The position numbers and the translations under genes are program-made. A DNA stretch of 64,000 nucleotides, taken from contig JAWZSP010000002.1 of assembly GCA_034401135.1 (NCBI GenBank), forward strand, positions 3,658,001 through 3,722,000, written 5' to 3'. Within the stretch, counting starts at the first letter, position 1. Each line of letters opens with the position of its first letter. The stretch is from Volutella citrinella (taxonomy: Eukaryota > Ascomycota > Sordariomycetes > Hypocreales > Nectriaceae). Below, piece by piece: positions 58,459-64,000 of the stretch. The notes beneath the pieces were generated by a model. The model worked only from the letters and a program-made list of their open reading frames with translations. It had not been told where the DNA came from and did not search any database.

Positions 58459-59684
58459 GTCCTTTGGATGCGATTCGATTTAGGGGGGCGAATAGGTCGG
58501 TTGGGACTTGTTGAGGTCCCATGGGAGAGCGGCTGATCAAGGAGGCGACAGTAAGGGGGGTCAAGTCGTTATCGCGGCCTCGTCGTCGAAGCAAGGAATG
58601 AAAGGAAATCGCAGGTGCCGTACTTGAAGCAAGTGATGCGGCGTATATTCCTACGGCGCACGGCGAGCGCGGTCAGTCTCGTCGTTGTGGTCTTGCCCCT
58701 CGCCCGCAGTCAAGTGGCGGGGAGATTGCAGGGCCGAACACTCACTCACCGATCTTAAGTGATGCTGCGAGATGGACGCAGGGCTGTCGATTCGAAAATT
58801 GCAAGCACGCGGCGCTATTCAGCAGCCGCACTTACCTGGGGCTTACCTTACCTATGCTGCACTTGTCGAAGCGGCTGCTGAAGCCGAAGTGCGAAGGAGG
58901 CACCGCAATGTTGGAGGTTGCTGTTTTGGCCTGTGACGAATGTTGATGCGACACCGCGCTGTTTGGCTCAGGCCCCATTCTCCTTGACCCGACATCAGGC
59001 GCTAGTCCTGTTTTGGGCTGGCCTGTGGCAGCCATGGGCAACAAGTTGCGTGTGACCCCACCTTGGCATGTTACAGACACGTCACGTGCGTCACGCCTCC
59101 AGCGCCCCGTGCCGAGAGCGTTCATTCAGGACGATCACACTGTCAATGCATGTCATCCTCGCTACTTGTCTAGATGTCGGCTGTCATTGCATCACATTCA
59201 CGCACGTTCGAATCTCCATTCCGATTTCGCTTTTCGACAGTGTTTTGGTGAGGCAAAGCTCTTTCGATTTTATTATTCTCGTCGGTCCGTCCTTCATCGC
59301 AATGGCTGCAACTCGCGGTATTCCCATTGTCGGTCCTCGTTTCCAGCCATCACTCAGGGTATATAGTAAAGCAAACTTGCAAAACGCCCATAAAACAAAT
59401 CCTTCAGCAATTCCAGCGAATGTTTTTGTATGCCCATATTTTCGTGTCAACATCCATCGATGCATATGAGCATCGTCTTGCGCTCCGAGTCATTGTTCCT
59501 TCGCATGCGCTACGACGTTCCAAACCGAGGTCGCTTCTATCCCCGGCCATTCGTATTCTCAAAGTCGGCCCGCTGTGTGTTGGCCCACTCCTCTATGGCC
59601 CACTCCTCTATAGCCTGTTTGAAACACTCCTATGCCTTCATGTCAGTCTTTCGGAACACTTGTTGAAAGCCTTTGACCATACCT
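58459..59684. other. Intergenic, promoter of the NudE gene and flank of a repeat-bearing ORF
   Basis: No recognisable gene. The right end contains a 15-bp tandem duplication (59582-59611) and the first copy of a direct repeat (59627-59690). Confidence 0.45.
59582..59611. repeat. Two perfect tandem 15-bp units
   Basis: GGCCCACTCCTCTAT occurs twice in a row. On the minus strand it reads as a duplicated five-codon unit (IEEWA), which suggests descent from coding sequence. Confidence 0.8.
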
Positions 59685-59810
59685 TCAGCCTTTCATCCGA
59701 AGCTGTGGCATCGTCCGGCCTGTCCAATTTCCGCAGGACCTCTGTGAGATGGTCCTGTGCCTTTGTGTCAGTCTTTCGGAACACTTTTTGAAAGCCTTTG
59801 ACCATACCTC
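59627..59810. repeat. Direct repeat of about 60 bp, period 125 bp
   Basis: Copies at about 59627-59690 and 59752-59812 share the TGTCAGTCTTTCGGAACACT core and the AAAGCCTTTGACCATACC that follows, with few mismatches. The 125-bp period is not a multiple of three, so the second copy changes frame relative to the minus-strand ORF ending at 59685. Confidence 0.8.
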
Positions 59811-60116
59811 ATGCATTTTCTTCATCTCCTCCCTCTCTTTTTCCAACGCTTCCTTCTCTGCCTCCACCTCTGCCTTGGCCGCCATCTTCTCTGCCTCCAC
59901 CTCTGCCTTCACCTCTGCCAGGTGTTCGGCGAGCATTGAATCCATTGTGGCAACCGCGCTCTCCAATGCCTTCGTAATGTCGGCGAGCTTTGCATCCATC
60001 GTTGCCGCAATCGAGTCCTTCATTGCGTTCGTAATGTCGCCGAGCATTGAATACACCATGGCGGCAACAAAGTGCTCCAATGCCTTCTCCATCGAAGTAG
60101 TATCGATGTCTGCCAT
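59685..60116 (-). CDS. Coiled-coil protein with internal repeats (hypothetical)
   Basis: An intronless frame of 143 residues on the minus strand. Residues 8-67 contain three approximate 19-20 residue repeats ending SMLGDI, AKLADI and SMLAEHL. Residues 68-105 are an alternating Glu/Lys/Ala coiled coil (AEVEAEK occurs twice). The tail (KAFKKCSERL) is encoded by the direct repeat at 59752-59812, after which a frame change leads to an early stop. The frame may thus be a truncated copy of a longer gene. No family is recognised. Repetitive coiled coils of this sort are common in fungal accessory regions. Confidence 0.4.
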   Translation of the reverse strand: MADIDTTSMEKALEHFVAAMVYSMLGDITNAMKDSIAATMDAKLADITKALESAVATMDSMLAEHLAEVKAEVEAEKMAAKAEVEAEKEALEKEREEMKKMHEVWSKAFKKCSERLTQRHRTISQRSCGNWTGRTMPQLRMKG

Positions 60117-60480
60117 AATGTCTTATGAAACAAGTGATCAGATGTCTGTGCTGATTGATGTCCTTCCTGTTGGAGAATGATGGAGTTGCAAAGAATCACT
60201 TTCTAAAAAAAATAGAAAGGAGAAGAGGTTGTCAGGAGGAGGAAGAAGCTGTGAGGAAGAGGTGGTGGTAAGAAAGTGGAGAGGGTGTGAGGAAGAAGCA
60301 GAAGGGAGAAATGTCGTTTCACTCCTTGACTCCAGGAAATAAATTTCCTTCGCAGTAATATGGCATTATTCCGTTCTAAAATCTGTGCAGCCCCTCGGCA
60401 GCCTTTGTGATCTGTGGCTCGAGACCTGAGTCCCTGCTTCGATAGAGCGTCAGGCGACATCGATACTAACTACTTTTGGA

Positions 60481-60585
60481 TTTTCCACTCACCTTGATCT
60501 CAGTTCGTCCCGTTTGGGAGATGATGGGATGGTATGATAAGCAGAAGTCGAAATTCTTTCTTGGGGGTGGTGAATTCGGGAGATT
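60481..60585 (-). repeat. Inverted permuted repeat, left copy
   Basis: Block A (60481-60510) and block B (60535-60585) match, as reverse complements, the blocks at 60983-61012 and 61014-61064, but in swapped order. Confidence 0.6.
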
Positions 60586-60982
60586 CGTGAATAGTAGTAA
60601 GCAAGTCTGGCGACTTGGAGAGGGTCCGGTGATAGCGCCATCCGTAGCTCTGCCTCAAGAGGTCATCAGAATAGTTGCACAAGGCGCGTGCAACTACCTG
60701 GAAGGTGCGTGCTTACAGTAGCGAACTAGTTCAGCGCGACTTTTAGAAAGAATTTTTCGGGGCTCCAAGTTGGTTCGGGAAGCCAAGCCACGTCCGTTGA
60801 TGCTCGGTGTCGTCCTACTGTTGTCTGTGACTGATGATTTTGTCGATGTCTTTCATCCACATCTCATATTGAAGGTAACACATCTTGCAGGTATTGCGAA
60901 ACATTGGGCGATGCCAGACGAGGTGTTGATCGTGGAGGCAGTGGACAAGGTCAGTGTTGGCAACGAGGTCTCGCCGTTGTTG

Positions 60983-61064
60983 GGACCAACTGAGATCGAG
61001 GTGAGTGGAAAACCAAGCTCCCCTAATTCACCACCCACAAGACAGAATTTTGACTTCCGCTCAT
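60983..61064 (+). repeat. Inverted permuted repeat, right copy
   Basis: Block A' (60983-61012, includes a GTGAGTGGAAAA splice-donor-like core) is followed directly by block B' (61014-61064). Confidence 0.6.
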
Positions 61065-62309
61065 AATCCTACAGTAGTAGGTACCTAAGTACTTACCTCG
61101 TGTCATCGTCTAAGCTACCCAACTCCCAGTTCCGTCAACTGTCACCAGCTGACAGACGGCCTACGACAACTGGCAGCCCCACTCCTGCTCGCAAACAATA
61201 AACCTGCCGCTCCACCTATAAGGATGGCTAACCGGCTGGGTGCTCCATTGTTTCTTCTTCCCCCCTACACTTGCTCTTTCTGCTTCATCCTATTACATCT
61301 GGAGCGATGCCTGAACACGGGGACCGATGATACCGAGAGGCGTTGTGTTCCGCGGCCAAGGTTGTATCCCTGAGTGTACGGGCCACGAAGATCGACCAAT
61401 ACCACGAGCAAAGTGCTTGGCTCGCGAAAACCGTTCCCGATTCATGTCGCGATATCGAGAATGATGAGTTGACCGCGACCTCATCAGGTGAGAGACTACT
61501 GTTTTCTTTGTGCTGGGCAGGATAATGATCCTTTTTCGCAGTGTCGAATCGGTGGGCAGGCACCAATTCGCCCAATCCAAGACATTACCGCGAGCGCTGT
61601 CGTTCGCTGATCATCGCTGCAGTCGACAGCTGTGATGTGGTCTGCTTCACGCCCATCGCGCAGGCTCAGCTCCACAACCGCCACCCAACCCAGGGATCCT
61701 TCTTATGGTGGTTGACGAGGCCGGCCACTGTTCTGAACCAGCTTCCCTCCTTCCCTTTGCGAAGTCACCTGATACGCTGGTGCTGTTCTTGAGCGATCCC
61801 AACCAATTCAACCCAATCAGCAAAAACCACATATCTCGCGATACAGGATCCGCTTCTGAGCAGTGAATCACAGAGGCCGTCGCGGGCTACACGGATTTTG
61901 AAATGAGATGACTCTATATTGCTGCGAGGAATTTTAATTTCTTGTAGCTGGAGGCAATCAGCACGACTGATGACCTGGCGGACATGAAAGGGGACCCCAA
62001 GACCGGCTCGCAGCTCTCTCCCTTTCCCTTTTCCATCCTCAACCGAGCACGTGTCTCTTCTCCCAATCTTTCACCTCTCCCTCTCCCCTCTACAACCTTA
62101 AACAAGCATCTGCCTCTCCTCCCCATCTTTCACCTCTCTTTACAGCTTCAACCGAGCACTTCTCTCTACACCATTGTCAGAGCACCATTCCCTCAATCCT
62201 TCGACTCTCCCTCCCTCCCCACCAGCCAAGCACACTCCTTTCTCCCAATCTCGCAAGCGCCAAGCAACCCTCGTCAAGATCTTCAGGGCATACCCAAATA
62301 ACCGACAAC

Positions 62310-62621
62310 ATGCCTGATGACGGGGGAGGCCAGGTAGATTGGAAGGAGCTGTGCCAAAGAGCCCCAATCTCAGAATTTACGTATCGGAACCACCCTGCGG
62401 CGGAGCTGTACGATCTGCCAACAGATCAACGCCGTTTCATCTACCGACGATTGGCCACGGAGCTATTCGAACAGGAGAGAATCCCCCTTGACAGGTTTGG
62501 GAGTGTCTTGGAGGCCATCGTCGACAAAATGGACAAGACCAGTGTGTTGAAGGCTAGATCAATGGCAGACTGGAACGGTCACAGGAGTCTGGCAGAGAAG
62601 GTCGAAAGATGGAAAAGATGA
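62310..62621 (+). CDS. Unrecognised short ORF, possibly part of a broken gene
   Basis: 103 codons starting MPDDGGGQVDW, hydrophilic, with a Leu/Tyr/Arg-rich helical-looking middle (YDLPTDQRRFIYRRLATELF) and no known domain. It follows a CT-rich tract that could be its leader. The last 30 codons (LKARSMADWNGHRSLAEKVE) lie in the first copy of an 80-bp imperfect tandem duplication; the second copy continues in another frame (62609-62830). Either the gene is broken here or an intron that I cannot place removes the duplication. Confidence 0.35.
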   Translation: MPDDGGGQVDWKELCQRAPISEFTYRNHPAAELYDLPTDQRRFIYRRLATELFEQERIPLDRFGSVLEAIVDKMDKTSVLKARSMADWNGHRSLAEKVERWKR

Positions 62622-62700
62622 CTTCGCTGTCTGCTAGATCAGCATCAAACTTGAATGGTCACAAGAATCTGGCGGAGAAGGTCGAGAATCTCAACCATCG
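62541..62700. repeat. Imperfect 80-bp tandem duplication
   Basis: CTAGATCA, GGTCACA and GAGAAGGTCGA recur at exactly 80-bp spacing, with point differences between the two units. The period is not a multiple of three. Confidence 0.75.
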
Positions 62701-63134
62701 ACCAGCGACCGAACAGTGGATTTTCAGCAACCCTCTTCGGCTCCGTTTACATTCTAATCAGACTTCGCAAGATTCCCACAACTACGACAATTGTCCTGCG
62801 TTAAATGACCAAGACGGGAATGTGGTCTAAGTTTGGATTGGCTGTCAAGTACTACGGGCGGACAAAGGACGAATCCTTTCGAGTGGAACTCTCGGGTGAA
62901 TTTATGTGGACGCTGAAGAATGCCAATCGGAACCAATCTAGCGAAAACGGCGACCAAGTAGAGGACATCTAGGAAGACGTCCCAATCTCTAACTGGGCAC
63001 CCGATCCCAACGCCGAACATGGAATGGGTGCAGTCTACGCCGAATCGCGACTCAGTCTCAGTATCTGATTAGGCTTGGCTCTGACCAGCTTAGCCCTGGT
63101 CAAGCATAGCTCTGATTAGGCTTGGCTTAGGGAT

Positions 63135-63482
63135 ATGGTTGAGCTCAGACTGAGGCATCTTATTAGGCCTAGACTTTGCATTATGGAAGAAGAGGCCGAC
63201 CAGCCCTTTGACCTCAAGATCATGGGAAACGACAAGGAGTGCCACAAATACGTTGCCAGAAAAACTGTGACTCGAGCCGAGGTGATGCAAATGGCGGAGT
63301 CCTTCATCAACAAAAGCGTTTACGGTGAGACAATCGAGGCCGAAGACTTGGACTGGGCAAATGAGCGAACTGTCAAGGTGGTGGACCAACCCACCAAGAA
63401 CCGACTGCGCATCATAGCACTTTCAAACATTCGCAACAAGAAGCTGAGATCAAATGCCCGCAAGCTCTATCAACTGATCTAA
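63135..63482 (+). CDS. Unrecognised ORF (hypothetical)
   Basis: 115 codons, or 99 if started at the Met at 63183 (MEEEADQPF). Composition is charged and plausible for a protein (AESFINKSVYGETIEAEDLDWANE), and it ends with a basic helix (NIRNKKLRSNARKLYQLI). No domain is recognised. A 17-bp direct repeat (TCTGATTAGGCTTGGCT) occurs just upstream at about 63064-63080 and 63109-63125. It could be an exon of a larger gene that includes the ORF at 62310. Confidence 0.3.
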   Translation: MVELRLRHLIRPRLCIMEEEADQPFDLKIMGNDKECHKYVARKTVTRAEVMQMAESFINKSVYGETIEAEDLDWANERTVKVVDQPTKNRLRIIALSNIRNKKLRSNARKLYQLI

Positions 63483-63653
63483 GAGCGACAGCGCGTGTAT
63501 TCCGTCCTCCCCAAGCCTAGGCTCCGAGACAAGGTAAAAGCGGTGATGCGTTGCGCTCGCTTGCTTTCGCCCCCGATGGGGTGTTTATCCTTAACAATGT
63601 CGGACGAATCAAGCCTCGTCCCGCTGCCCCTTACCACCGGAGCACCAATGCAT

Positions 63654-63678
63654 AGTGTCTTTTGTTTATAAAGACACT
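63654..63678. repeat. Hairpin with 9-bp perfect arms
   Basis: AGTGTCTTT and AAAGACACT are separated by 7 nt. Intergenic; possibly incidental. Confidence 0.5.
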
Positions 63679-63789
63679 CCCGAGGGAGCCACATTCCCAA
63701 AGCCTTTATCCCCCGGAGCAAACTGATGCTGGCTTGGACCGGAAGAGTGTCCAGGATTGGCCGAATGGTTGAACTCGGCAACAGACGAT

Positions 63790-64000
63790 ATGGAGACTCA
63801 CCGATGGGAAGAGGTGACGAACATTGAAATGCCCGATGTCATTGACGATATCGTGAAGCATCCACTGAAGACCTTGGGCACAAATTGCCATGCTTTTCCG
63901 GAAAGAACCAGAGGCGCTACCATTTGCTCAGGGCTTGACGAGTGCGATCCGATGCTTGCAGCACTTGATCAAGAGGGACAAGCGTGTTGCGTATCTAATG
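63790..64000 (+). CDS. Partial ORF running off the right edge (hypothetical)
   Basis: From the ATG at 63790 a plus-strand frame stays open to the end of the window (about 70 codons: METHRWEEVTNIEMPDVIDD onward). The composition is acidic and plausible for a protein. The frame is also open upstream to a TGA at about 63726. No domain can be recognised from this fragment. Confidence 0.3.
   Translation, partial: METHRWEEVTNIEMPDVIDDIVKHPLKTLGTNCHAFPERTRGATICSGLDECDPMLAALDQEGQACCVSN

Larger units (their letters stand above)
60117..62309. other. Accessory intergenic region with an inverted, permuted repeat pair
   Basis: Repeat blocks at 60481-60585 and 60983-61064 are similar in opposite orientation (see findings). 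The frame at 60797-61066 (+) has no known domain. A GTGAGT...CTAAT...ACAG segment (61001-61075) could be an intron. A CT-rich tract at about 62010-62200 resembles a promoter or leader for the ORF at 62310. Confidence 0.4.

Noticed and set aside
1..64000. tRNA genes, rRNA, CRISPR arrays, intact transposons
   Set aside because: A by-eye search for B-box (GGTTCRANNCC) motifs, regular spaced repeats and transposase/reverse transcriptase motifs found none that held up.

Overview
The window reads as nuclear DNA of a filamentous ascomycete (Pezizomycotina, most likely Sordariomycetes). The genes carry short introns (about 50-140 nt) with GT...AG ends and CTAAC/CTGAC-like branch points. Coding exons are GC-rich at third positions. 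The gene content is typical of that group: bestrophin-like channel, HET-domain protein, velvet-domain protein, ACR3, NudE. I cannot name the species. No tRNA, rRNA, CRISPR array or intact transposon was recognised.

Left part (1-24 kb): a small acidic CHZ-like protein, a single-pass membrane protein with two PPxY motifs, tRNA pseudouridine synthase (PUS1 type), Mediator subunit 22 and a DUF3431 type II membrane protein. A 6.7 kb gene-free stretch follows, then a bestrophin-family anion channel convergent with an MFS transporter. After a 5 kb gap comes a very small, N-terminally short velvet-domain protein.

Central part (27.7-44 kb): a CCDC25/DUF814 protein whose conserved reading frame seems to need a one-nucleotide exon. 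It lies tail to tail with a 1193-residue protein joining a HeLo-like domain, a degenerate protein kinase fold and a trypsin-like protease domain with a GDSG motif. This is the most interesting gene here: it looks like a self-contained fungal cell-death or allorecognition executor. Next come a cytosolic/mitochondrial arginyl-tRNA synthetase, a HET-domain protein, a bZIP factor, an ACR3 arsenite transporter (tail to tail with the bZIP gene) and a mitochondrial BolA3-type protein.

Right part (44.7-64 kb): acetyl-CoA carboxylase (2285 aa), a 4.8 kb intergenic region, a NudE homologue for dynein function, and then from 59.5 kb an accessory-looking stretch. That stretch has a coiled-coil ORF built on internal repeats, frame-shifting direct repeats, an inverted permuted repeat pair and unrecognised short ORFs, the last running off the right edge.

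Exon boundaries were placed by eye from consensus splice signals and family conservation. They are not supported by transcripts.
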